From Streptomyces tubercidicus (lineage in GTDB: Bacteria > Actinomycetota > Actinomycetes > Streptomycetales > Streptomycetaceae): a stretch of 64,000 bases of DNA. How positions within the stretch are numbered: position 1 is the stretch's first letter; every line of letters begins with the position of its first letter. The notes under the pieces were generated by a model, which was not told the origin of the DNA, searched no databases, and worked only from the letters and a program-made list of their open reading frames with translations. Location: positions 1,116,001 to 1,180,000 of the forward strand of contig NZ_CP114205.1 of NCBI RefSeq assembly GCF_027497495.1, read 5' to 3'. Shown piece by piece: positions 31,822 to 40,138 of this stretch. Made by a program: the position numbers and the translations under genes.

Positions 31822-33966
31822 ATGACCGGCCCGCCCCTGGAACCCTCCGACAAGGACTACGACCCCCGCGCCGACCGGGAGTGGCGGCATGTCAAGGAGG
31901 ACGCCGCCGGGGTCTCGCACCGTGAGCCCCTCGGACTGCGCGAACGGCTCTCGCTCAACCGGATGGGCACCTTCGACTGGGATCTCGACCGCGGCTTCAT
32001 GGACCTGGACGCCGGTGCCCTGGACGTCTTCGACCTCCGCCCGGACGAATACGACGGCGCGCCGATGTCCCTGGTCACCCGGGTACCGCCGGAGGAAGCG
32101 CTGCGGCTCGACGAGGCGCTCACGCAGGCCCTGGAGGACGGCCAGTCGTCGTACGGCGCGTACTTCCGGCTCCAGTGCCGCGACGGGACCCAGCGCTGGA
32201 CACACGCACAGGGGCGGATTCTGCACGACGCGGACGGCAAGCCGTACCGGGTCATCGGCATCGTCCGGGAGGCGACCAGCGAGCTGGCGGACTCCGCGCT
32301 GCTGCGTTCGCTCCAGCAGGAGCGGCAACGGCAGACCCTGATGGTGCAGCAGACCACCGCCGCACTGGCCCGTGCGCTGTCCGTCAGGGATGTGACCCGG
32401 GTGCTCACCGGGGCCGGCGGCGCGCGGCGGTTCGGCGCGGACGGCCTGGTCCTGGGGCTGGTCGAGAACGACGAGTTCGAGATCATCGCCACCGCCGGGC
32501 TGACCGGCGAGGTGCCCGACGGCATGATGACCTCACGGCTGGACGACACCCTGCCGCTGGCCGAGGCGGCGCGCTCCCGGCGGTCCATCTTCCTCAGCAG
32601 CCGCGGTGAGCTGATCGCCCGCTATCCGCGGCTGCGCCCGTACACCGACGTCATGCCGACGGGCAGCGCGGCCTTCCTCCCGCTGGTCGCCCAGGACACC
32701 GTCATCGGTGCGCTGGGGCTGTTCAACGCCGAACCGGCGGTGCAGTCGCCGGAGACCAGGAACCTCGCGCTGGCGCTCGCCGGTGTCGTCGCGCAGTCGG
32801 TGCAGCGGGCCACGCTCTTCGATCAGGAGCGGGAGTTCGCGACGGGGCTGCAGGCGACGATGCTGCCGCGCCGGCTCCCGCCCCTCACGGGCGGCGCGGT
32901 CACCGTCCGCTACCACCCGGCGAGCGTCGGGCGGGACATCGGCGGCGACTGGTACGACGTGATCACGCTGCCCCAGGGGCGGACCGGGCTGGTGGTGGGC
33001 GATGTGCAGGGCCACGACACCCATGCCGCCGCCGTGATGGGCCAGCTGCGGATCGCGCTGCGCGCCTACGCCAGCGAGGGGCACTCCCCGGAGACCGTGC
33101 TGGTACGGGCCTCCCGCTTTCTGGCCGAGCTGGACACCGAGCGCTTCGCGACGTGTACGTACATCCAGGCCGACCTGGAATCCGGCGCGCTGCACCTCGC
33201 ACGGGCCGGCCACCTCGGCCCGCTGATCAGCAACAGCTCCCGGCACATCGACTGGCCCGAGGTCCGCGGCGGACTGCCGCTGGGCCTGGCCACCCACTTC
33301 GGGCACGACCACTTCCCGGAGACCCAGCTGTTCCTGGAGCCGGGGTCGACGCTGCTGCTGTGCACCGACGGACTGGTGGAACAGCCCGGCCGGGACATCT
33401 CCGCGGGGATCGACGCACTGTCCGCGGCCGTCCGCTCCGGGCCCACCGATCTGGAGGCGCTCGCCGACCGGCTCTCGGATCATCTGTGGGCCGATCCCGG
33501 CTCGGAGGACGACATGGCCCTCCTGCTGCTGCACCGGCTGCCCGGTCCCGGGGGCGCCACCACCCCGCGGCTGCGGCTGCATGTCCATCAGGCCGACCCC
33601 TCGGGCACCGCGGAGGTCCGCTCCGCGGTGCGCCGCACACTGGACCAGTGGCGGGCGGGCGCCGTGATGCACAACATCGAGGTCGCCGCCTCCGAGCTGA
33701 TCGCCAACGCGCTGACGCACACCGAGAGCGGCGCCCTGGTCTCCATGGAGCTGCTGCCCGGCACCCCGCGCCGGATCCGGCTGGAGGTCGAGGACCGCTC
33801 CAGCCGGTGGCCGCGACGGCGCAGTCCCGGCGAGACCGCCACCTCGGGCCGGGGGCTGTTGCTGGTCGAGGCCCTCGCCGACACCTGGGGCGCGGAGCCG
33901 CGGGGCGCGGGCAAGGCGCTGTGGTGTGAGTTCGAGGTGCCGGACACGGCGGATCTCACGCACTGA
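31822..33966 (+). CDS. PAS-GAF-PP2C (SpoIIE) phosphatase with C-terminal ATPase domain
   Basis: 714 aa from ATG 31822. Order: PAS (about 50-160, FDWDLDRGFMDLD...RVIGIVREATSE), GAF (about 190-335), SpoIIE PP2C (about 345-570) with metal motifs GRDIGGDWYDVI and GDVQGHDTHAAAVMG and EDDMALLLLHR, then a HATPase_c anti-sigma kinase-like domain (about 590-705) with ELIANALTHTES and GRGLLLVEALADTWG. Such proteins dephosphorylate anti-sigma-antagonists in sigma-factor partner switching; the ATPase part may phosphorylate them. The input signal is unknown. It is a paralogue of the gene at 40139-42220. Confidence 0.9.
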   Translation: MTGPPLEPSDKDYDPRADREWRHVKEDAAGVSHREPLGLRERLSLNRMGTFDWDLDRGFMDLDAGALDVFDLRPDEYDGAPMSLVTRVPPEEALRLDEALTQALEDGQSSYGAYFRLQCRDGTQRWTHAQGRILHDADGKPYRVIGIVREATSELADSALLRSLQQERQRQTLMVQQTTAALARALSVRDVTRVLTGAGGARRFGADGLVLGLVENDEFEIIATAGLTGEVPDGMMTSRLDDTLPLAEAARSRRSIFLSSRGELIARYPRLRPYTDVMPTGSAAFLPLVAQDTVIGALGLFNAEPAVQSPETRNLALALAGVVAQSVQRATLFDQEREFATGLQATMLPRRLPPLTGGAVTVRYHPASVGRDIGGDWYDVITLPQGRTGLVVGDVQGHDTHAAAVMGQLRIALRAYASEGHSPETVLVRASRFLAELDTERFATCTYIQADLESGALHLARAGHLGPLISNSSRHIDWPEVRGGLPLGLATHFGHDHFPETQLFLEPGSTLLLCTDGLVEQPGRDISAGIDALSAAVRSGPTDLEALADRLSDHLWADPGSEDDMALLLLHRLPGPGGATTPRLRLHVHQADPSGTAEVRSAVRRTLDQWRAGAVMHNIEVAASELIANALTHTESGALVSMELLPGTPRRIRLEVEDRSSRWPRRRSPGETATSGRGLLLVEALADTWGAEPRGAGKALWCEFEVPDTADLTH

Positions 33967-34285
33967 AATTCTGCGGGACTTCCCCTGGACTCTCCTGCTG
34001 TACGGGGGAATTGGCGCGCCGTCAGCGTTTCGGTGCTCGGCGTTTCGGTGCTCGGCGTCTCGATGGTCGGCGTTTCGATGACGGCCGGAGACGAGAGGCA
34101 CGTGCGGCATCGCCCTGCGCCCGGTCCCACACCCCGCTCCCGGTCCCACAAGGGGCCGAGCCGACCAACCTGGCCGTTGGCCGACTCGGCCTAACCGGAA
34201 CGTACCCGCTCACGTCCCCGGCGAAAACCGCTCCGGCAGGCGCGCGGCCTCCGGGTCCAACTCCCTTGCCGCGCTGCGGCCGTGC
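33967..34285. repeat. Intergenic region with 15-bp tandem repeats
   Basis: Four copies of about GCGTTTCGGTGCTCG at 34025-34039, 34040-34054, 34055-34069 and 34070-34084, with the last two diverged. They follow the phosphatase gene and precede the end of the convergent dehydrogenase. No gene is seen here. Confidence 0.75.
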
Positions 34286-35683
34286 TCAGTCCTCCGGCCC
34301 GTACCAAAGCGTCGTCATATTGCAGAACTCCCGGATGCCGTGCCCGGAGAGCTCACGCCCGTAGCCGGAGCGCTTGGCGCCGCCGAACGGCAGGCCCGGG
34401 TGGGAGGCGGTCATCCCGTTGAAGAAGACCCCACCGGCCTGCAGGTCGCGGGCGAGCCGCTCCTGCTCGTCGGGGTCGCGGGTCCAGGCGTTGGAACTGA
34501 GCCCGAACGGTGTGTCGTTGGCGACCCGTACCGCCTCGTCGAGGTCGGCGACGCGGTAGAGCGTGGCGACCGGACCGAACGCCTCCTCATGGTGGATGCG
34601 CATGTCGGGGGTGATCCCGGACAGCACCGTCGGCTCATAGAACCAGCCCGCGCGGTGCTGCGGTGGACGCTGTCCGCCGCACAGTGCGGTGGCTCCCTTG
34701 TGGACCGCGTCATCGACGAGCTCTTCCAGGTCGGAGCGGCCCTGCTCACTGGAGAGCGGTCCGACCTCGGTGTCCTCGTCCATGGGATCGCCGATCGTCA
34801 GCGCGGCCATACGGCCGGTGAACCGTTCGGCGAACGCGTCGTAGACGTCCTCGTGCACGATGAACCGCTTGGCCGCGATGCACGACTGCCCGTTGTTCTG
34901 GACGCGCGCGGTGACGGCGACGCGGGCCGCCTTCTCCAGGTCGGCGGTGGGGAGGACGAGGAACGGGTCGCTGCCGCCGAGTTCAAGGACGGTCTTCTTG
35001 ACCTCGTCGCCCGCGATGGCTGCCACCGCGCGGCCGGCCGGTTCGCTGCCGGTCAGCGTCGCGGCGGCGATCCGCGGGTCACGAAGGATGTCCTCGACGG
35101 CGCCGGAGCCGATCAGCAAGGTCTGGAAACAGCCCTCGGGGTAGCCGGCGCGGCGGAAGAGTTCCTCGATGTAGAGCGCGGTCTGCGGGACGTTCGAGGC
35201 GTGCTTGAGCAGTCCGGTGTTGCCCGCCATCAGGGCGGGTGCGGCGAACCGTACGACCTGCCAGAGCGGGAAGTTCCAGGGCATCACGGCGAGCACGGTG
35301 CCGAGGGGGCGGTAGCGCACCACGGCGCGCCGCGCGCCCGAGTCGCTGACGTCGGCGTGGTCGGGGTGCTCGTCGGCCAGCAGCTCCTCGGCGTGGGTGG
35401 CGTACCAGCGCATGGTCTTGGCGCACTTCGCGGCCTCCGCGCGCGCCTGGGCCAGCGGTTTGCCCATCTCGGTGGTCATGGTGCGGGCGATGCCGTCCTG
35501 GTCGGCGTCGAGCAGATCGGCGGCCGCGAGAAGCAGTTCCCTGCGGCGGGCGAAGCTCGTGGTGCGGTGCTCCTGGAAGGCCTGCTCCGCCCGAACCAGA
35601 TGATCTTCGATCTCGCCCGCGTTGAGCGCGTCGAAGGTCTTCAGGGTCTCGCCGGTGGCCGGGTTGACCGTGGCGATGGCCAT
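34286..35683 (-). CDS. gabD: Succinate-semialdehyde dehydrogenase-type aldehyde dehydrogenase
   Basis: 465 aa from ATG 35683 with AAGGAGGT 7 bases upstream. Complete ALDH set: [12 protein letters not shown], the catalytic Glu in [10 protein letters not shown], catalytic Cys in [11 protein letters not shown], and [13 protein letters not shown]. The short length and [20 protein letters not shown] start match the NADP-dependent GabD2/succinic-semialdehyde group. It would oxidise succinate semialdehyde to succinate; another aldehyde is possible. A Pro-rich small ORF lies upstream on the same strand. Confidence 0.85.
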   Translation of the reverse strand: MAIATVNPATGETLKTFDALNAGEIEDHLVRAEQAFQEHRTTSFARRRELLLAAADLLDADQDGIARTMTTEMGKPLAQARAEAAKCAKTMRWYATHAEELLADEHPDHADVSDSGARRAVVRYRPLGTVLAVMPWNFPLWQVVRFAAPALMAGNTGLLKHASNVPQTALYIEELFRRAGYPEGCFQTLLIGSGAVEDILRDPRIAAATLTGSEPAGRAVAAIAGDEVKKTVLELGGSDPFLVLPTADLEKAARVAVTARVQNNGQSCIAAKRFIVHEDVYDAFAERFTGRMAALTIGDPMDEDTEVGPLSSEQGRSDLEELVDDAVHKGATALCGGQRPPQHRAGWFYEPTVLSGITPDMRIHHEEAFGPVATLYRVADLDEAVRVANDTPFGLSSNAWTRDPDEQERLARDLQAGGVFFNGMTASHPGLPFGGAKRSGYGRELSGHGIREFCNMTTLWYGPED

Positions 35684-35753
35684 GATCAGCACCTCCTTGG
35701 TGGTGCGGGGACGTGATACCCGCGGTATACGAGGGCGATGGTCCGGGCGGCTC

Positions 35754-35987
35754 CTAGGAGAGCGGCGAGGGAGCCGGGGACGGCTCCGGGACCGGGTCGG
35801 GATCGGGTCCGGGCGGACGCGGTATCGGCGACGGTTCCGGCGGTATGGGTTCGGGTGGCGCGGGCGGGACCGGCGGGCCGGGGAGCGGGTCAGGGACGGG
35901 GTTCGGCGGCGGTCCTCCCGGCTCCGGCGCGGGCTGCGGATCTCGGTCGAGCGTGCGCTCACTGCACGTATACGGTTGCCGCTGCAC
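35754..35987 (-). CDS. Small proline-rich protein
   Basis: 77 aa from GTG 35987 (reading MQRQPYTCSERTLDR), with a strong GGAGG 6 bases upstream. The rest is a PxP-type low-complexity tail of mostly Pro with Asp/Glu/Ser (PVPDPLPGPPVPPAPP and similar). No signal peptide. Such compositions can arise by chance in high-GC DNA, so only the ribosome site supports it. The surrounding stretch 35684-36163 otherwise holds no gene. Confidence 0.4.
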   Translation of the reverse strand: MQRQPYTCSERTLDRDPQPAPEPGGPPPNPVPDPLPGPPVPPAPPEPIPPEPSPIPRPPGPDPDPVPEPSPAPSPLS

Positions 35988-36163
35988 TGCGGGCCTCCAG
36001 AATGAGACGGCTAGTGGCACATCAGCCCCCGTACCCGAGTTTGGCCCGTCCATGGCCTTGGCGCACGGCGGATTGCGCGGACGGGTTGCGCGGCGAGGGC
36101 GCACGGCGTATATGACCCGATCGGACGGCGCCGGGCACACCGGTCACGCCCTACGGTGCGGTC

Positions 36164-37000
36164 ATGCCCATGACGCGGACGAGGATGAGGACGGGGACGA
36201 GGGCGAGGACGAGGGCGACGGCGATGGCAATGGCGACGGCCCAGCGGGTGAGGCTCGGAACGCGGCTCAGGAACGGGGCCGTGGCGCTGCTGTCAGCGGT
36301 CGGTGTGGCGCTGGGTGCGCCTGCCGCCCCCGGCTCGGCGGCCACACCTCCCGCCGCCTCCCCCGCCCCTGGCGTCCCGCTCCCCGCCGCCATGGCCGAC
36401 ACCGGCGGCGGCACCCAGCTCATCACCGCCCGTGCGCGCACCCTCGGCGCCACCACGGGGACCGTGAACTGGTGGCAGCGGCACAACGGCCGCTGGCGAC
36501 AGCTGGGTTCGGCACCGGCCCGCTTCGGAGCCGGCGGCCTGGCCGAGGGTCGCAGCCGGGTGCAGGGCACCAAAACCACCCCGACCGGGCTGTACGACCT
36601 GCCGTTCGCTTTCGGGACCGCGTCGGCACCGCCCGGCACCACAGCTCCCTACCGCAGGGTCGGCGCGGACTCCTGGTGGTGCGAGGACAACGCCTCCACC
36701 TCCTACAACCGCTGGGTGGCACCGCTGCCCCCGGACTGCGCGGCCCACGAGTCCGAGCGCCTGGCCGGCTATCCGACGCAGTACAGCCGCGCCCTGGTCA
36801 TCGGCTTCAACTACCACCGACCGGTACGCGGCCGCGGCGCCGGAATCTTCCTCCACGTCAACGGAAAGGGCGCCACGGCCGGCTGCGTCTCCGTACCGGC
36901 CAGGACGATGGCACGGATCCTGTCCTGGGTCCGCCCGTCCGCACACCCCCACATCGCCATCGGCACCACGTCGGGCCCGACGGCGGTCACGCGCTACTGA
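36164..37000 (+). CDS. Secreted L,D-transpeptidase-like (YkuD) protein
   Basis: 278 aa. An Arg-rich start (to about residue 35; the true start may be a later ATG) precedes a signal segment (NGAVALLSAVGVALGAPAAPG). The catalytic part carries FLHVNGKGATAGCVSVP, the HxN...GC motif with the YkuD cysteine, and an earlier GTKTTPTGLYDL. L,D-transpeptidases make 3-3 peptidoglycan cross-links, but actinobacterial proteins of this short type with no PG-binding domain are poorly characterised. A strong terminator follows. Confidence 0.8.
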   Translation: MPMTRTRMRTGTRARTRATAMAMATAQRVRLGTRLRNGAVALLSAVGVALGAPAAPGSAATPPAASPAPGVPLPAAMADTGGGTQLITARARTLGATTGTVNWWQRHNGRWRQLGSAPARFGAGGLAEGRSRVQGTKTTPTGLYDLPFAFGTASAPPGTTAPYRRVGADSWWCEDNASTSYNRWVAPLPPDCAAHESERLAGYPTQYSRALVIGFNYHRPVRGRGAGIFLHVNGKGATAGCVSVPARTMARILSWVRPSAHPHIAIGTTSGPTAVTRY

Positions 37001-37065
37001 CAGCGGCCCCACAGGGCCTTCCCCGCCCAGCGGCCCCACAGCGCTTCCCCCGCCCCCTCCCCCTC

Positions 37066-37082
37066 CTCCCCCTTCGGGGGAG
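37066..37082 (+). terminator. Strong hairpin after the L,D-transpeptidase gene
   Basis: CTCCCCC (37066-37072) pairs with GGGGGAG (37076-37082) across a TTC loop, extended by surrounding C and G runs. Confidence 0.7.
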
Positions 37083-37215
37083 GGGGCGGGGGGTGGGTTC
37101 GGGGGTGGGGGGAGCCACCGGCGGCACGGCAAGCCCCCAGCCCTCACAACCGTGAGGGTGGCCCCGTACTACGCCCCCGGCCCTCGCGCCCGTGGCCCCG
37201 TACACGCCCCCACCC

Positions 37216-38505
37216 TCACGGCTGTGGGTCCCTGGCGTCGTAACGGGCGAAGGCGCGCCGCCCGAGGCCGAGGGCGGTGACGACCAGGATGCAGGCCAGG
37301 CCGCCGCCGATCACCGCGGTGGCCGGGGAGGTCAGATCGGCCGCCGAGCCGGCGAGGAAGTCGCCGAGGCGGGGGCCGCCGGCGACCACGACGATGAAGA
37401 CGCCCTGGAGCCGGCCGCGCATCGCGTCCGGCGTCGCCGCCTGCAGCATGGTGCTGCGGAACACCATCGAGACGGTGTCCGCGCAGCCCGCCACGGCCAG
37501 GAAGAACAGCCCCAGCCACAACTGCCGGGAGAGCCCGAAGCAGGCGATGGCCGCGCCCCAGGCGGCCACCGCGATCAGGATGGCCAGACCGTGCCGGCGG
37601 ATCCCGCCGAGCCAGCCGGAGAACAGCCCGCCCAGTACGGCGCCCACCGCGGGCGCGGCGACCAGCAGGCCGACCGTCTTGGCGTCCCCGCCGAACCAGA
37701 GCACCGCCACCGCCGGGAACAGTGCGCGCGGCTGGGCGAGCACCATCGCCGCCATGTCGGAGAAGAACGTCATCCGCAGATTCGGACGGGTGGCGAGAAA
37801 GCGCAGGCCGTCCAGTACGGAGGCCCGGCGCCGCGGCCCCTCCCCCTGGTCGGGCCGCATGGACGGCAGCCGCCACATCGCGTACAGCGAGCCGCTGAAG
37901 GCCACCACATCGATCAGATACGCGGTCTGATAGCCCCACAGCCCCACGATGACCCCGCCCAGCATCGGCCCGCCCATCAGACCGAGGTTGCTGGTCAGGG
38001 AGTTGAGGGCGTTGGCGGCCGGCAGCTGCTCGGTGGGCAGCAGCCGGGGGATCATCGAGGTGCGGGCCGGTGAGTTCATCGCGAAGCAGACGGCCTGGCA
38101 GGCGACGACGGTGTAGAGCAGCCAGACCCGGTGGTATCCGGCCAGCGCGGCGGCGGCCAGGGCCAGGGACATCGCCGTCGCGCCGAGGGCGCTGTAGAGG
38201 CCCAGTTTGCGGCGGTCGACGGTGTCGGCGATGGCGCCGCCGTACAGCCCGAAGACGACCAGCGGGACCAGTGAGCACAGGCCCACCAGGCCGACCGCGA
38301 AGGTGGAGTGGGTAATGGCATAGACCTGGAGGGAGACCGCGAGCGCGGTCATCTGCTGGCCCATCCAGGAGATGGTGTTGCCACACCAGAGGCGGCGGTA
38401 GTCGGGGGAGGTGCGCAGCGGGGTCAGGTCGGCGAATATCCGGGAGCGCAGCGGTATTTCGCTCTTTTCGGAGGTCGTTGTAGGGGGCACGCGGCAGTAA
38501 AGCAC
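37216..38505 (-). CDS. MFS transporter (EntS/multidrug-exporter type)
   Basis: 429 aa with about 12 hydrophobic helices. MFS motif A (GAIADTVDRRKLGLYSA) follows helix 2, and the N-terminal ADLTPLRTSPDYRRLWCGNTISWMG matches the EntS/MFS_3 exporters that release siderophores or drugs. The start may be GTG 38490 rather than ATG 38505. No biosynthetic genes adjoin it, so the exported compound is unknown. Confidence 0.85.
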   Translation of the reverse strand: MLYCRVPPTTTSEKSEIPLRSRIFADLTPLRTSPDYRRLWCGNTISWMGQQMTALAVSLQVYAITHSTFAVGLVGLCSLVPLVVFGLYGGAIADTVDRRKLGLYSALGATAMSLALAAAALAGYHRVWLLYTVVACQAVCFAMNSPARTSMIPRLLPTEQLPAANALNSLTSNLGLMGGPMLGGVIVGLWGYQTAYLIDVVAFSGSLYAMWRLPSMRPDQGEGPRRRASVLDGLRFLATRPNLRMTFFSDMAAMVLAQPRALFPAVAVLWFGGDAKTVGLLVAAPAVGAVLGGLFSGWLGGIRRHGLAILIAVAAWGAAIACFGLSRQLWLGLFFLAVAGCADTVSMVFRSTMLQAATPDAMRGRLQGVFIVVVAGGPRLGDFLAGSAADLTSPATAVIGGGLACILVVTALGLGRRAFARYDARDPQP

Positions 38506-38653
38506 GTGACGGGGACCCTGTGGGCGCCGGGGCGGGAAGAGTCACACCGGCCACCCGCCCCTTACGCCCGGAGCGCACGGCCCGTTATGCCCGAGAGCGC
38601 ACCCTCGTTACCGAACGGAGCGCACGACCGGCCGACGCCCGTCCGCCCCGCCC

Positions 38654-40054
38654 TCACCACCGCCAACGAGTAGCCGCGGCGATCTCCTCGGCCGCGCAGT
38701 CGGCGAACTGGGCCTCCTCGGCGCGCCGGACCGCGAGCACCGCGCCGTGCAGCACCTCGCCCAGCGCCTCGTACAGCGGGGCGGACTTCTCCAGCCGGTC
38801 GGCCGCCTCGGTGAGGGTGGCGGGCAGTCGTACGATGCCGCGCCGGGCGCGTTCGCGGACGCCGAGGGTGCCGGGGTCGCCGACGTGCGGTGCGGGCAGT
38901 TGCGCCGCGGTCTCGATGCCGTGCAGTCCGGCGGCGAGCACCGCGCCGACCGCGAGATACGGATTGGCGGCGGCGTCGAAGGTCTTGACCTCGGCATGGC
39001 CGCCGTCCGGGTCGTCGGGCGCGCCGGTGATCAGCCGCAGCGCCGCCTCCCGGTTCTCCACGCCCCAGCACTGGTAGACACCGGCCCAGTGGGAGGGCTG
39101 CAGCCGCAGATAGCTGGCGGGCGAGGGGCAGCCGATGGCGAGCAGGGCGGGCAGCGCGTTCAGGATGCCGCCCAGGAAGGCGGCCGCATCCGGTGCCAGG
39201 CCCCAGGAGGCGTCCGGGGCACGGTGCAGGCTCGCGCCGTCGCGGTACAGGCCGAGGTGCAGGTGGCAGCCGTTGCCGACCTGTCCGGCGACGAACGACG
39301 GGGCGAACGAGGCGCGCAGGCCGTGCCGGGCGGAGACGGCGCGGACGGTCTCGCGGACCAGCACCACATCGTCGGCGGCGCGGACGGGGTCGGCCGGGGC
39401 GGTGGTGACCTCGAACTGGCCGGGGGCGTACTCGGGGTGGAGCTGGAGGACGTCGACGCCCTGGACGGCCAGCGCCTCGGTGACATCGCGCAGGTAGTCG
39501 GAGAGTTCGACGACCCGGGTCATGCCGTACGCGGGGCCGGCGCAGGGGTAGTCGAGCGGCTCGTCCGGTCCGGGGTCGGCGGGGTGGTGTCCGGCCGGGG
39601 CGCGGGTGACCACCCATTCGGTTTCGAAGCCCATCCGCAGCTCCAGCCCGGCCGCGGCGGCCCGCTCCACCATCCGCCGGGCGAACTGCCGCTGGCAGGC
39701 GGGGTGCGGCCGCCGCAGCTGGTCGTAGCGGTCGACCGGCGCCCAGGCCCAGCCGGGCTGTGCGGCGAGTACCGTGACGCGCTCCAGGTCGGGGAAGAGC
39801 CGCAGGTCACCGTCGGGCCCGCCGAGATGCTCGGATTCGGTGATGGTGTCGTCGGAAGTGAAGACGTCGAAGACGGGCGACATCCCGATGCCGCGCTCCG
39901 CGGCGGCCGCGAGCCGTTGCACCGGAACGGTCTTGACGCGGGTGACGCCTGCGTTGTCCACCCAGGTCAGCGCCACGTTCCGGACGCCTTCCGCCTCCAG
40001 CCGCGCCGCCAACTGGCGGGCCTCCTGGCGCTGTTCCGCAGCCCGCGTTCCCAT
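38654..40054 (-). CDS. Glutamine synthetase-like ligase
   Basis: 466 aa with the glutamine-synthetase fold: N-terminal beta-grasp (VALTWVDNAGVTRVKTVPV), metal-binding FETEWV, HPEYAPGQFEVTTAP, GNGCHLHLGL and the Arg-bearing ENREAALRLITG, then NPYLAVGAVLAAG. It lacks the canonical adenylylation region and belongs to the GlnA-like (gamma-glutamyl-polyamine or similar ligase) group rather than housekeeping GlnA. The amine substrate is unknown. Convergent hydrolases or amine oxidases that would confirm polyamine use are absent. Confidence 0.82.
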   Translation of the reverse strand: MGTRAAEQRQEARQLAARLEAEGVRNVALTWVDNAGVTRVKTVPVQRLAAAAERGIGMSPVFDVFTSDDTITESEHLGGPDGDLRLFPDLERVTVLAAQPGWAWAPVDRYDQLRRPHPACQRQFARRMVERAAAAGLELRMGFETEWVVTRAPAGHHPADPGPDEPLDYPCAGPAYGMTRVVELSDYLRDVTEALAVQGVDVLQLHPEYAPGQFEVTTAPADPVRAADDVVLVRETVRAVSARHGLRASFAPSFVAGQVGNGCHLHLGLYRDGASLHRAPDASWGLAPDAAAFLGGILNALPALLAIGCPSPASYLRLQPSHWAGVYQCWGVENREAALRLITGAPDDPDGGHAEVKTFDAAANPYLAVGAVLAAGLHGIETAAQLPAPHVGDPGTLGVRERARRGIVRLPATLTEAADRLEKSAPLYEALGEVLHGAVLAVRRAEEAQFADCAAEEIAAATRWRW

Positions 40055-40138
40055 AGAGCCGTCCTCACTCGACCGTGCCGATGCCTCGGCACCCGTGCCC
40101 GCTGATCGCCCGTGCCGGTCCGGCTCGGCGCCGTCCGG

